NCBI RefSeq assembly: GCF_027921765.1
Contig: NZ_BSEJ01000015.1
Coordinates: forward strand, 20,837-84,836
Length of the DNA stretch: 64,000 nucleotides
From: Microbacterium barkeri
GTDB taxonomy: Bacteria; Actinomycetota; Actinomycetes; Actinomycetales; Microbacteriaceae
Direction of reading: 5' to 3'
Part shown: positions 25,199-34,500 of the stretch, piece by piece
Layout: every line of letters begins with the position of its first letter
How positions within the stretch are numbered: the stretch's first letter is position 1
The notes under the pieces: model-generated
The model's input: only the letters and a program-made list of their open reading frames with translations
Database searches by the model: none
What the model was told of the DNA's origin: nothing
Position numbers and translations under genes: made by a program

Positions 25199-26398
25199 TC
25201 AGCCGGCGAGATCCGCCAGCACGACCTGGAGCTGCTCGAGCGCCCAGTCGATCTCGGTCGCGCGGATGACGAGCGGCGGAGCGATCCGGATGGTCTGCCC
25301 GTGGGTGTCCTTGACGAGCACGCCGCGCGCCATGAGCGCCTCCGACACCTGACGCCCCGTGCCGATGGACGGGTCGATGTCGACACCGGCCCAAAGCCCG
25401 GCGACGCGGATCTCGGTGACGCCCTGCCCCACGAGCGCCTCGAGCTTCTCCCGCAGGTGCGCACCGAGCAGCTGCGCGCGCTTCTGGAATTCGCCGGTCG
25501 CGAGCAGCTCGACGACGCGAAGCGCCACGGCCGCAGACAGCGGATTGCCGCCGAACGTGGACCCGTGCTCACCCGGGCGGATGACGCCCAGCACGTCGGC
25601 ATCCGCGACGACAGCCGACACGGGCAGGATGCCGCCGCCGAGTGCCTTGCCGAGCAGGTAGACGTCGGGGACCACGCCCTCGCGATCGCACGCGAACGTC
25701 TCGCCCACGCGGCCGAGCCCCGACTGGATCTCGTCCGCGATGAAGAGCACGTTGCGCTCGCGCGTGACCTCGCGGACCCGTCGGAGGTAGCCATCCGGCG
25801 GGATCACGACGCCCGCCTCGCCCTGGATCGGCTCGATGAGCACGGCTGCCGTGTCGTCGTCGATCGCCGCGGCGAGCGCGTCGGCGTCGCCGTAGGGCAC
25901 GGCCACGAATCCGGCCGGGAACGGCCCGAAGTCGTCGCGCGCCTCGGGGTCGTCGCTGAAGCCCACGATCGTCGTCGTGCGGCCGTGGAAGTTGCCGTGT
26001 GCGACCACGATCTTCGCGCGGTCGTCGGCGATGCCCTTCACCCGGTAGCCCCACGCCCGCGCCACCTTGATGCCGGTCTCGACGGCCTCGGCGCCGGTGT
26101 TCATGGGGAGGACGAGGTCCTTGCCGCACAGTTCGGCGAGTGCCGTCGCGAACGGCTCGAGGCGGTCGTTGTCGAACGCGCGGCTCGTCAGCGTGATCCG
26201 CCCCAGCTGCTCCGTCGCGGCCGCGACGAGGTCGGGGTGCCGGTGGCCGAAGTTGAGGGCCGAGTACCCCGCGAGCATGTCGAGGTACCGCTTGCCCTCG
26301 ACATCCGTCACCCACGCGCCCTCGCCGCCCGCGATGACGACGGGAAGGGGGTGGTAGTTGTGCGCGACGTGGCTCGTCGCGGCCTCGGCCGTGGTCAC
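25199..26398 (-). CDS. rocD: Ornithine aminotransferase
   Basis: 399-residue class-III PLP aminotransferase. It moves the delta-amino group of ornithine to 2-oxoglutarate, giving glutamate-5-semialdehyde. Visible: N-T-G-A-E-A-V-E-T (near 102), A-D-E-I-Q-S-G-L-G-R (near 217) and the PLP lysine in L-G-K-A-L-G-G-G (near 247). I chose the GTG at 26398, which overlaps the ddaH stop by four bases (GTGA) and gives V-T-T-A-E-A, because the longer frame has no family similarity. Co-translated with the amidinohydrolase. Confidence 0.95.
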   Translation of the reverse strand: MTTAEAATSHVAHNYHPLPVVIAGGEGAWVTDVEGKRYLDMLAGYSALNFGHRHPDLVAAATEQLGRITLTSRAFDNDRLEPFATALAELCGKDLVLPMNTGAEAVETGIKVARAWGYRVKGIADDRAKIVVAHGNFHGRTTTIVGFSDDPEARDDFGPFPAGFVAVPYGDADALAAAIDDDTAAVLIEPIQGEAGVVIPPDGYLRRVREVTRERNVLFIADEIQSGLGRVGETFACDREGVVPDVYLLGKALGGGILPVSAVVADADVLGVIRPGEHGSTFGGNPLSAAVALRVVELLATGEFQKRAQLLGAHLREKLEALVGQGVTEIRVAGLWAGVDIDPSIGTGRQVSEALMARGVLVKDTHGQTIRIAPPLVIRATEIDWALEQLQVVLADLAG

Positions 26399-27264
26399 TT
26401 CGCGCCCCGCAGCTCGAGCGTGCAGCACTTGATGCCGCCGCCGCCGAGCAGGAGCTCGGACAGGTCGATGAGCACCGGGTTGTACCCGCGCTCGCGCAGC
26501 TGTGCCTCGAAGCCCTTCGCGCGCGGCGAGATGAAGACGTTGTACCCGTCGCTGGCGGAGTTCAGGCCGAAGACGGCGCCGTCCTCATCCGAGACCTGGA
26601 TCGCGTCGGGGAACCGCTCCTCGAGGATCGCGCGGCTGCGCTCGTCGAATGCGCCGGGGAGATAGGCGATGTTCGCCGGCCCGGTCGTCTCGTCCTCGAC
26701 CGGGTCGAGCACGCTGAGCGCCGTGTCGAGGTGATAGAACCGAGGGTCGACGAGGTTGAGGCTGATCACCTCTCGGCCGAACACGCGGGCCACCTCGGCG
26801 TGGCTGTCGCCCGTCGACCGGAAGCCCGTGCCCGCCAGGATGACGTCGCCCGCGAGGAGGAAGTCGCCTTCGCCCTCGTTGACCTCCTCGGGCACGACCG
26901 TCTCGAAGCCGTTCGCGCGGAACCAGTCGATGAACGCGGGCGCCTCGCCCTGGCGCTCGACATAGCGGAAGCTCGGCCCGTAGGCGATGCCGTCGATGAC
27001 GAAGCCGCCGTTCGCCGTGTAGACCATGTCGGGGTAGTCGGCGAGGGGCTCGATGAGCTCGACCTCGTGCCCCAGCTCGCGGTAGGTGTCGTAGAGCACC
27101 TGCCACTGGGTGACCGCCCGCGCGGTGTCGGTCGGCCGCGTCGGCTCCATCCAGGGGTTGATCGAGTACGACACGGTGAAGTGCTCGGGGCGGCACATCA
27201 GATAGCGCCGCTTGTGCTGAGTGCGAGTCGGCGCCTCGGTGGGCGCGGGAGACGCGACGGACAT
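26395..27264 (-). CDS. ddaH: Arginine-deiminase-superfamily hydrolase (DDAH-like or arginine dihydrolase-like)
   Basis: 289 residues with the guanidino-group-modifying fold. F-T-V-S-Y-S-I-N-P-W-M near residue 28, D-M-V-Y-T-A-N-G-G near 78, G-E-G-D-F (near 133), the catalytic His in F-Y-H-L-D-T-A (near 178) and Cys in I-K-C-C-T (near 279) are all present. Relatives are annotated as dimethylarginine hydrolase. Being co-translated with rocD, an arginine-to-ornithine (dihydrolase) activity is equally plausible, since citrulline would not feed RocD directly. Start at 27264, followed by a Ser/Thr-rich N-terminus. Confidence 0.85.
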   Translation of the reverse strand: MSVASPAPTEAPTRTQHKRRYLMCRPEHFTVSYSINPWMEPTRPTDTARAVTQWQVLYDTYRELGHEVELIEPLADYPDMVYTANGGFVIDGIAYGPSFRYVERQGEAPAFIDWFRANGFETVVPEEVNEGEGDFLLAGDVILAGTGFRSTGDSHAEVARVFGREVISLNLVDPRFYHLDTALSVLDPVEDETTGPANIAYLPGAFDERSRAILEERFPDAIQVSDEDGAVFGLNSASDGYNVFISPRAKGFEAQLRERGYNPVLIDLSELLLGGGGIKCCTLELRGAK

Positions 27265-27532
27265 ATTTCGCTCCTCGTCGTGGCAACGGGCGGCGGACGC
27301 TGTCCAGAGGCCCGGCGGAGCTGGAAGCCGCGATCCGGGCACGCCGAGGTCATTCTTCCACGGCGATCCCGAGTCGTCGGTGAGAACGCGGCGTCAGGGC
27401 ACCACGACGATCTTCCCGAAGGCGTGCCCGCTGTGAGCGCCCGCTGTCGGTGAACGCTCCCGGAATCGGACCGGTGGGGCTGGTGTGAGCTCGTGGGGCC
27501 GACACGCGCACACGCGCCCCACCGATCCGAAT

Positions 27533-27612
27533 CCGGACACGCCTGCGCGACCCCCGGCACGCCTGCGCGACTCCGGACACGCCAGCGCGACGCCGGACAC
27601 GCGACCGCGCCC
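27533..27612. repeat. Four tandem 20-bp GC-rich repeats downstream of putA
   Basis: The 386 bp between ddaH and putA (27265-27650) contain no gene. Four units of period 20 begin CCGGACACG, each with about 2-8 changes, at 27533, 27553, 27573 and 27593. They end 39 bp from the putA stop. Function unknown. The rest of the gap should hold the ddaH promoter. Confidence 0.75.
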
Positions 27613-27650
27613 CGCGTCGGAGACGATCAGCCCCCGCGCCGCGCTGAGCG

Positions 27651-30600
27651 TCAGATCACGTCGGAGAAGCGGTCGTCGGGATTGCCGAAGCGGTGCGCCG
27701 TGATCGAGATCGACTGCTCGCGCAGGAACGGCAGCAGCTCGAGGCGCCCGGCCGTGGTGACCTCTCCCGCATAGACCGCGAGATCGGGATCGCCCTCGAC
27801 GCGTGCGGCGAGCGCTCGATGCAGACGCTCGACGCTCTCGCGCGATCCGACGAGGCGCGCGCGGGACGGCCGCTCGCGTCGGATCCCGAGGATGTCCTCC
27901 GAGGTCGGCACCACCGCGTCGTCGGCCTCCTCGTCGGAGACGTCTCGAGCCTCGCCGCCCTCGAGGGCCTCGTCGGCGGGCGCGGCTCCGGCCATCCGCT
28001 CGATCCACTCCTCGTCGCTCTCGACGAAGACCGGCACGTCGAGCTCGCCGAGCGCACGGCGCACGGCCGCCGGGAGCCCCGACGGCACGCTGAGGGAGAA
28101 CCAGTCGGCGGCTCGGACGCCCGCGATCACGACCCGCAGCACGGCCTGCCACGGAGCGTCGGCGGTCGCGCGGATCGCGACAGAGGCCGCACGGTAGCGG
28201 AAGAGGTTGCGCTCGATTCCGAGCCGCGAGACGTCCTTGACGCGGCCGAACTCGCGGTCCCACGCGATCGCGTCGGACAGCGCGCCGCGCCGCAGCCACT
28301 CGAACTCGTCGTACGACAGCGAGGGCTGCGCGGCCTCGATGAGCGCGGCGATGCGCGTGTCGAGCCCGCGCAGGTGCAGCGACTGCGACGACGGACCTCC
28401 GCTCGTCGCGCGCCACGATCCGAGGCCGACGAGGTAGTTCGGCCCGCCGGCCTTGGCGCCCGCTCCGACCGACGAGCGCTTCCAGCCGCCGAACGGCTGC
28501 CGCTGCACGATCGCGCCCGTGATGCCGCGGTTGACGTAGAGGTTCCCGGCCTGCACGGTCTCGAGCCACTGCTCGAGGTCGTCGGGGTCGAGCGTGTGCA
28601 GACCGGCGGTGAGACCGTAGTCGACGGCGTTCTGCAGCTCGATCGCCTGCTCGAGGCTCGCGGCGTGCATGATCCCGAGCACGGGCCCGAAGAACTCCTC
28701 GCGGTGGAAGCGCGAACCGGGCCGCACGCCGATCCGGATGCCCGGCGTCCAGTAGCGGGCATCAGCGTCCTCGAGACGGCGCGGCTTGAGGAGCCACGAC
28801 TCCCCCTCCTCGAGCTCCGTGAGGGCCCACGCGAGCTTGCCCTGCGGCTCCTCGATCACGGGCCCCATCTCGGAGAGCGGGTCGTGCGGCGGTCCGACGC
28901 GCAGCGACCGGGTGGCGTCGACGAGCTGCCGCGCGAAGCGCCGGGAGCGGCCGACCGGCCCGACGAGGATCGCGAGCGATGCGGCAGAGCACTTCTGCCC
29001 GGCGTGGCCGAACGCGCTGCGCACGACATCGGCCGCAGCGAGGTCGAGATCCGCCGACGGCGCCACGACGATCGCGTTCTTGCCGCTCGTCTCGGCGAGG
29101 ATCGGCAGATCGGGGCGCCACGACCGGAAGAGCCGCGCCGTGTCCCACGAGCCCGTGAGGATCACGCGCTCGACGGCGGGATGCGAGACGAGGCGCTGCC
29201 CGAGCTCTGGCTCGTCGAGCGCGACGAGGGCGAGCGCGTCTCGGGGCACGCCCGCGTCCCAGAGCGCCTCGGCGACGACCGCCGCGCAGCGCCGCGACAG
29301 GTGCGCGGGCTTGAAGACGACGCCCGAGCCCGCGGCGAGCGCGGCGAGCACGCCGCCCGACGGGATGGCGATGGGGAAGTTCCAGGGCGGTGCCACGACC
29401 GTGACGGCCGACGGCTGGAAGACGGCCCCGGCCACCCGGTCGAGCTCGCCCGCGTTCGCGGCGTAGTAGTTCGCGAAGTCGACGGCCTCGCTCACCTCGG
29501 TGTCGGCCTCGGCGAGCACCTTGCCGGTCTCCGACGCGGCGACCTCGATGAGCTCGGCCCGCCGCGCCTCGAGCGCCCGGGCGGCACGGCGCAGCACGGC
29601 GGCGCGCTCGGCCGCGGGGCGCGCGCCCCACTCGCTGCCCGCCGTGCGCACCCGCTCGATGATCTCGTCGAGCGCGCCGGCGTTCGCCACGTGCGACGTC
29701 GCGACGGTGTCGGCTCCTGCGCGCGAGTCGGGAATGCGGGCGAGGATCTCCCGCGCCCATTCCCGGTTCGCGGCCAGGGCGGGATCGGTGTCCGGGGTGT
29801 TCCGGAACCCGGGCGCGCCTGCCGCCGCCGCGCTCTCCTTTCGCGCGAAGACGGCGGTCTCGACCCAGTCGTCCTCGAAGCCCGCGGCCGACGCGGATTC
29901 GCCGGCCGCGATGTCGAGCACGACCTGCGTGAGCTGGCCATCCCCATCCGACGCCGCGTCGCCCGAGCCGCCATCGAGGTCCGCGTCGTCCGCCCGCCGC
30001 TGCGCACGGCGCGGCTCGCGCGCGAGGGACGTGTCGTCGGCTCGGCGCACGGCGCCCGCGAAGCGGTTCTCCTCGCGCGCGAAGAGCGTCTCGTCCTCGT
30101 GCAGCGAGAAGGCGGCCGACAGGAAGTTCTCGCTCGACGCGTTCTCCTCGAGACGCCGCACGAGGTAGCTCACGGCGACGTCGAACTCGTCGGGGTGCAC
30201 GACGGGGACGTAGAGGAGCACGCGCCCGACCTCGCGCGAGACCGCCTTCATCTGGCCCTCGGCCATCCCGAGGAGCATCTCGAACTCGACCGCATCGCGC
30301 ACCGAGCGCTCCCCCGCGAGCAGCCACGCGTAGGCGATGTCGAAGAGGTTGTGCCCGGCCACCCCGATGCGGACGGCCCGAGTGCGCTCGGGCGAGAAGG
30401 CCGCCCGCAGGCAGCGGCTGTAGTTGGCGTCGGTGTCGAGCTTGGTGTCGTACGGCGCCTGCTCCCACCCGTGCAGAGTCGCGTCCACCCGCTCCATCGC
30501 CAGGTTCGCCCCCTTGACGAGACGGATCTTGATGGGCGCGCCGTCGCCCTCGACGCGCTCGGTCGCCCAGTCCGTCAGGCGGTCGAGCGCCGGCAGCGCG

Positions 30601-31379
30601 TCGGGCAGGTACGTCTGCAGCACGATCCCGGCGTGGCAGCCGTGCAGTCTCGGGTCGCCGAGCACGCGCTGGAAGACCGCGATGGTGAGATCCAGGTCGC
30701 GGTACTCCTCCATATCGAGGTTGAGGAACGTGCCGTTCTTCGCCGCGGAGAGGTAGAGGGGCAGGAGCCGCTCGGCGACGAGCTCCACGGTCTCGTCGAA
30801 CGCCCACATCGAGAGGCGGCTCGCGATCGCGGACACCTTGACCGACACGTAGTCAACGTCGGGGCGGCGGACGAGATCGTGGATGCCCTCAAGGCGACGG
30901 CGCGCCTCCTTCTCGCCCAGCACGGCCTCGCCGAGGAGGTTGAGGTTGAGCCGCGCGCCCTTCTCGCGGAGCTTCTCGATCGCCGGCCCGAGCTTCTCCG
31001 GCCGCGCATCGACGATGAGGTGCCCGACCATCCGCCGCAGAGCGGCGCGGGCCGCCGGGACCACCGCGATCGGGGCGACGGGAGCGAGGACGCCGCCCGC
31101 CTGCACGGCGCGGCGGAGGTACCAGGGCAGGAAGCGCGGCGCCTTCGGGGCGATGCGGGCGAGCTGCGACGCCGCTGCCGAGAGGCTCTCGGGGCGCATG
31201 ACCCCGTCGACGAAGCCGAGCGTGAAGGGCAGGCCGTTCGGATCCTGCAGCACGCCGGCGAGGCGCTTCGCGGCCGGATCGACCTCCGCCTCAGCCGCCT
31301 CGTGGACCCAGCGCCGCGCCAGCGCGACGGCGCGCTCGACCAGTTCGTCCGTGCCCTCGGATGGTGTCTGCTCGGCCAT
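27651..31379 (-). CDS. putA: Bifunctional proline dehydrogenase / glutamate-semialdehyde dehydrogenase (PutA), copy 1
   Basis: 1242 residues. The N-terminal FAD proline dehydrogenase barrel includes L-N-L-D-M-E-E-Y-R-D near 218 and R-L-V-K-G-A-N-L near 285. The aldehyde dehydrogenase domain has P-W-N-F-P-I-A-I near 660, E-T-S-G-K-N-A near 763 and the catalytic Cys in G-Q-K-C-S-A-A near 796. No N-terminal ribbon-helix-helix DNA-binding domain, so it does not repress itself. A roughly 150-residue linker between the domains is low complexity and acidic. It oxidises proline to glutamate and can take semialdehyde made by the neighbouring RocD. A paralog lies at 56385-59840. Confidence 0.95.
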   Translation of the reverse strand: MAEQTPSEGTDELVERAVALARRWVHEAAEAEVDPAAKRLAGVLQDPNGLPFTLGFVDGVMRPESLSAAASQLARIAPKAPRFLPWYLRRAVQAGGVLAPVAPIAVVPAARAALRRMVGHLIVDARPEKLGPAIEKLREKGARLNLNLLGEAVLGEKEARRRLEGIHDLVRRPDVDYVSVKVSAIASRLSMWAFDETVELVAERLLPLYLSAAKNGTFLNLDMEEYRDLDLTIAVFQRVLGDPRLHGCHAGIVLQTYLPDALPALDRLTDWATERVEGDGAPIKIRLVKGANLAMERVDATLHGWEQAPYDTKLDTDANYSRCLRAAFSPERTRAVRIGVAGHNLFDIAYAWLLAGERSVRDAVEFEMLLGMAEGQMKAVSREVGRVLLYVPVVHPDEFDVAVSYLVRRLEENASSENFLSAAFSLHEDETLFAREENRFAGAVRRADDTSLAREPRRAQRRADDADLDGGSGDAASDGDGQLTQVVLDIAAGESASAAGFEDDWVETAVFARKESAAAAGAPGFRNTPDTDPALAANREWAREILARIPDSRAGADTVATSHVANAGALDEIIERVRTAGSEWGARPAAERAAVLRRAARALEARRAELIEVAASETGKVLAEADTEVSEAVDFANYYAANAGELDRVAGAVFQPSAVTVVAPPWNFPIAIPSGGVLAALAAGSGVVFKPAHLSRRCAAVVAEALWDAGVPRDALALVALDEPELGQRLVSHPAVERVILTGSWDTARLFRSWRPDLPILAETSGKNAIVVAPSADLDLAAADVVRSAFGHAGQKCSAASLAILVGPVGRSRRFARQLVDATRSLRVGPPHDPLSEMGPVIEEPQGKLAWALTELEEGESWLLKPRRLEDADARYWTPGIRIGVRPGSRFHREEFFGPVLGIMHAASLEQAIELQNAVDYGLTAGLHTLDPDDLEQWLETVQAGNLYVNRGITGAIVQRQPFGGWKRSSVGAGAKAGGPNYLVGLGSWRATSGGPSSQSLHLRGLDTRIAALIEAAQPSLSYDEFEWLRRGALSDAIAWDREFGRVKDVSRLGIERNLFRYRAASVAIRATADAPWQAVLRVVIAGVRAADWFSLSVPSGLPAAVRRALGELDVPVFVESDEEWIERMAGAAPADEALEGGEARDVSDEEADDAVVPTSEDILGIRRERPSRARLVGSRESVERLHRALAARVEGDPDLAVYAGEVTTAGRLELLPFLREQSISITAHRFGNPDDRFSDVI

Positions 31380-31444
31380 GCGCTCAGCCTACGAGCGCGA
31401 TCCCCGCGGCGGCGGGCATGGATGATGTGGGTCTGCTGAGTCGC

Positions 31445-32002
31445 TCAGTCCCAGATGCTGGGGGCGGGACGCCGCGTCGACGGCAACGCCGCCGCGTCGG
31501 CCCACGTGTGGATCCACTCGTCGACCTCGGGAAGGCCCTCGGGCACGTGCACCGCGGCGAACAGGTCGTCGTGCGGAACCGGCCCGCCGGGGCCGAGGAG
31601 GCGCGCCCGCACGATGGCGCGCGCGAAGACCTCGCCGTCGACCACGGCGCGGTGCTCCATGTAGAGCGCGCGGTCGTCGCGGCCGATCCAGCGCGTCTCG
31701 AGGTCGAACCGCTGCCACAGGTCGAGCGAGCGGCGGAAGGTGATCGTCTCGCTCGAGACGACCGGGTACCAGCCGCGGGCGCGGAAGACATCGGTGAGTC
31801 CGGCCTGCTCGAGCATGTCCCAGCGCCCCAGGTCGAACAGCGACAGGTAGCGCCCGTTGTTGAGATGCCGCAGGAGGTCGATGTCGGTCGGCAGCACGCG
31901 GAGACGGATGCGGTAGACGTCGGTGAGGGGACGCGTCCCGCGACGGCGCCTGCGCGCCTTCGCCCGGAGCATCACGAAGAGGGTTCGCCAGAGCACGTTC
32001 AC
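31445..32002 (-). CDS. Acyl-CoA thioesterase-like hot-dog protein
   Basis: 185 residues of the 4-hydroxybenzoyl-CoA thioesterase-like hot-dog fold. R-V-L-P-T-D-I-D-L-L-R-H-L-N-N-G-R-Y (about residues 28-45) is the conserved stretch with the catalytic acid and Asn-Gly. I chose the GTG at 32002, which gives the family N-terminus N-V-L-W-R-T-L. A start at 31972 (M-L-R-A) is possible. Likely hydrolyses an acyl-CoA; substrate unknown. Confidence 0.8.
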   Translation of the reverse strand: MNVLWRTLFVMLRAKARRRRRGTRPLTDVYRIRLRVLPTDIDLLRHLNNGRYLSLFDLGRWDMLEQAGLTDVFRARGWYPVVSSETITFRRSLDLWQRFDLETRWIGRDDRALYMEHRAVVDGEVFARAIVRARLLGPGGPVPHDDLFAAVHVPEGLPEVDEWIHTWADAAALPSTRRPAPSIWD

Positions 32003-32112
32003 GGGTCCGGACGCTACCGGCGGCGCGCGCTCGGACCGCTTTCCTTGTGGTCGTCCCACAACCCCGCGGCCGGCCATCCGCACTCCGATTTCTCCCCTCC
32101 TCCGCGCGCGCG

Positions 32113-32118
32113 TAATCT
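32113..32118 (+). promoter_or_regulatory. -10 element (TAATCT) of a leaderless promoter
   Basis: Ends six bases before the ATG at 32125 of the GNAT gene, the same geometry as at 4152. Confidence 0.5.
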
Positions 32119-32124
32119 GACGGC

Positions 32125-32634
32125 ATGGCCACCGAAACGCACGCCGACGTGCTCGTCCGACCTGTCCGCGATGTCGACGTCGAGGCACTCGGACGCGTGC
32201 ACGCGAAGGTCTGGCACGAGACCTACGACCAGCTGATCAGCAAGGCCACGCTCGAGAACGTCTCGCCCAAGCGCCTGGCCGAGCTCTGGACGCACTACAC
32301 GGCCCTCGGCCCCGAGTACCGGATGGCCGCCGCTCTCGTCGACGGCGAGATCATCGGCTTCGCGGGCTCCGGTCCGGCGCGCGACACGGACGCCCCGGCC
32401 GCCCGGGAGCTGTACTTCGTGTACCTGCTCGACTCGTGGCACCGCAAGGGCATCGGCCGCGCGCTCTTCGACGCGGTCGTCGAGAAGGACGAGCCGCTGT
32501 ACCTGTGGCTGGCCGAGCAGTACCCCGGCGCCCGCGACTTCTACGAGAAGCGCAACCTGCGCCTCGACGGCGGTCGGCGCGAAGAGGCGTTTCTCGGTGA
32601 GACGATCACCGAGGTGCGCTACTCGCGCAGCTGA
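32125..32634 (+). CDS. GNAT-family N-acetyltransferase
   Basis: 169 residues. The acetyl-CoA site is in [19 protein letters not shown] (about 92-110), with the R/Q-x-x-G-x-G/A loop as R-K-G-I-G-R. F-Y-E-K-R-N-L (near 140) is the usual C-terminal element. Substrate unknown. Five bases separate it from cofE, so the two may be co-transcribed. Confidence 0.88.
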   Translation: MATETHADVLVRPVRDVDVEALGRVHAKVWHETYDQLISKATLENVSPKRLAELWTHYTALGPEYRMAAALVDGEIIGFAGSGPARDTDAPAARELYFVYLLDSWHRKGIGRALFDAVVEKDEPLYLWLAEQYPGARDFYEKRNLRLDGGRREEAFLGETITEVRYSRS

Positions 32635-32639
32635 CGCGC

Positions 32640-33404
32640 GTGCTGCAGATCTGGGCGCTCGCCGGCATCGGCGAGGTCTCGGCGGACGACGACCTCGCCC
32701 AGCTCATCGGCGACGCGCTCGCGGCGGCGGATGTCCCGGTGGCGGATGGCGACATCCTCGTCGTCACGAGCAAGATCGTCTCGAAGGCCGAGGGGCGGTT
32801 CGTGGTCGCCGACGACCGCGAGGACGCCATCACGCGCGAGACCGTTCGCGTCGTCGCGACGCGCACCGCGCCGTCCGGCCACACGACGCGCATCGTCGAG
32901 AACCGGCTCGGGATCGTGTCGGCCGCGGCCGGCGTCGACGCCTCGAACACGCCCGAGGGCACGGTCCTGCTGCTGCCCGAGGATCCGGATGCGTCGGCGC
33001 GCGCGCTCGCGGCGGCGCTCCGGGACCGTTTCGGCGTGCGCCTCGGGGTGCTCGTCTCGGACACCCTCGGCCGAGCCTGGCGCGACGGGCAGACCGACCA
33101 CGCGATCGGCGCGGGCGGCGTGCACGTCTTCGAGGATCTGCGCGGCGAGGTCGACGCGCAGGGCCGTCCGCTCGTCGTGACCCTCCCGTGCGTCGCGGAC
33201 GAGCTGTGCGCCGCAGCCGACCTCGTCAAGCGGAAGGCGACGGGGATGCCCGTCGCGGTCGTGCGCGGGCGCGGCGACCTCGTCGGCGACCTCGACCTGC
33301 CGGGCGCCCGGTCGATCGTGCGCACCGGGGAGCGCGACATGTTCCGACTCGGCGCCGACGAGGCGTACGCCGAGGGCTACGCCGCGGGCCGCGCCGCGCG
33401 CTGA
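32640..33404 (+). CDS. cofE: Coenzyme F420-0:L-glutamate ligase
   Basis: 254 residues, the size of stand-alone CofE. It adds glutamates to the F420 side chain using GTP. The start [27 protein letters not shown] (near 40), [15 protein letters not shown] (near 140) and the K-R-K-A-T-G segment (near 200) match the family. Actinobacterial FbiB usually fuses this domain to a nitroreductase-like domain; here that second domain is absent. GTG start. Supports F420 use by the enzyme at 15254. Confidence 0.92.
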   Translation: MLQIWALAGIGEVSADDDLAQLIGDALAAADVPVADGDILVVTSKIVSKAEGRFVVADDREDAITRETVRVVATRTAPSGHTTRIVENRLGIVSAAAGVDASNTPEGTVLLLPEDPDASARALAAALRDRFGVRLGVLVSDTLGRAWRDGQTDHAIGAGGVHVFEDLRGEVDAQGRPLVVTLPCVADELCAAADLVKRKATGMPVAVVRGRGDLVGDLDLPGARSIVRTGERDMFRLGADEAYAEGYAAGRAAR

Positions 33405-33423
33405 CCGCCGAGTTAAGCCTTGA

Positions 33424-33433
33424 CTTATATAAG
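33424..33433. promoter_or_regulatory. Palindromic promoter element (CTTATATAAG)
   Basis: A perfect 10-bp palindrome containing a TATATA that can serve as the -10 element of the following repressor gene. TTGACT begins just before it. It is strikingly AT-rich for this genome and is a likely autoregulatory operator. Confidence 0.55.
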
Positions 33434-33454
33434 CACCAGGTGAAGAATGGGCGC

Positions 33455-33841
33455 ATGCACGCGCTCGATGTCCTCGGGGACCCGGTCCGCCGACGCATCC
33501 TCGAGCTCCTGACCGACGGCGAGACCGCCGCGGGAGACCTCGGCTCGGTGATCCAGGCCGAATTCGGAATCAGCCAGCCGGCTGTCTCCCAGCACCTGCG
33601 CGTGCTCCGCGAGCAGGGGTTCGCGACCGTGCGCGCCGAGGGCGTCCGGCGGATCTACGCGGTCGACCCGCGCGGGATGCAGGCCGCGAGCGCATGGCTC
33701 ACCCCGTTCGAGCGCTTCTGGCGTGGGCCCCTCGCGGCACTCGACACCGAGCTCGCGCGCGGGCGGCGCGCGCGCCGTGCGGAGGAGCCATCCGAGCGCG
33801 AAGCCGATGACCGGGAGCCTCCCGGCGACAGAGAGGAATGA
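33455..33841 (+). CDS. ArsR-family regulator (SRPBCC-associated type)
   Basis: 128 residues. The winged helix begins almost at once: M-H-A-L-D-V-L-G-D-P-V-R-R-R-I-L-E-L-L; the recognition helix is in I-S-Q-P-A-V-S-Q-H-L (near 42), and R-R-I-Y-A-V-D is the wing. No metal-binding cysteines or histidines. The C-terminal 40 residues are charged. It overlaps the SRPBCC gene by four bases (ATGA). ArsR-SRPBCC pairs are common in actinobacteria. Confidence 0.9.
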   Translation: MHALDVLGDPVRRRILELLTDGETAAGDLGSVIQAEFGISQPAVSQHLRVLREQGFATVRAEGVRRIYAVDPRGMQAASAWLTPFERFWRGPLAALDTELARGRRARRAEEPSEREADDREPPGDREE

Positions 33842-34500
33842 TCATGGTGGACATCCAGGCGCAGCTCGATGCGGTCTCGCGCGAGCTGCGGGAGGACGAG
33901 GTCGACGGGCACGCTGCGCACGTGCAGACCATCGCGCAGGAGTACCCGTCGGGCATCGACGACGTGTGGGAGGCCGTGACCTCGCCTGAGCGCATCGCCC
34001 GCTGGTTCCTCCCCGTGTCGGGAGACCTGCGGCTCGGCGGCCGGTACCAGCTCGAGGGCAACGCGGGCGGCGAGGTCCTCGCGTGCGCCGCACCGGACGG
34101 CGGCTCGGCGGGCTACCGCGTCACCTGGGAGTACGGCGGAGGCGTGACGTGGCTCGCCGTCCGCCTCAGGTCCGTCGCCGACGGCCGCACCCGGCTCGAG
34201 CTCGAGCACACCGCGCGCACGGCGGATGTGCCGCCGGGCATGTGGGAGACGTTCGGGCCCGGGGCGACCGGCGTCGGATGGGACCAGGGCCTCCTCGGCC
34301 TCGCGCTGCACCTCGGCGCGGTCGAGGGCGCGGTCTCGCCCGCCGAGGCCGAGGCGTGGCAGCTGTCGGACGAGGGGCGGGCGTTCACGCGCGCCGCTGC
34401 GGACGGCTGGGCGGCCGCCCACGTCGCGGCAGGGGCCGACCCGCAGGCCGCTCAGGCGGCAGCCGATGCGACCTACGGCTTCTACACGGGCCAGCAGTGA
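33838..34500 (+). CDS. SRPBCC (AHSA1/START-like) domain protein
   Basis: 220 residues. The AHSA1-type helix-grip fold is marked by Y-P-S-G-I-D-D-V-W-E-A-V-T-S-P-E-R-I-A-R-W-F (two runs near 36-58) and G-G-R-Y-Q-L-E-G-N (near 66). These proteins bind small hydrophobic ligands or act as chaperone-like factors. Extra helices at the C-terminus (150-220) make it longer than the minimal domain. Start at ATG 33838 or 33844. Regulated with the ArsR protein by overlap. Ligand unknown. Confidence 0.85.
   Translation: MIMVDIQAQLDAVSRELREDEVDGHAAHVQTIAQEYPSGIDDVWEAVTSPERIARWFLPVSGDLRLGGRYQLEGNAGGEVLACAAPDGGSAGYRVTWEYGGGVTWLAVRLRSVADGRTRLELEHTARTADVPPGMWETFGPGATGVGWDQGLLGLALHLGAVEGAVSPAEAEAWQLSDEGRAFTRAAADGWAAAHVAAGADPQAAQAAADATYGFYTGQQ

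Noticed and set aside
27533..27612. A CRISPR array
   Set aside because: Units are contiguous 20-mers with no unique spacers.
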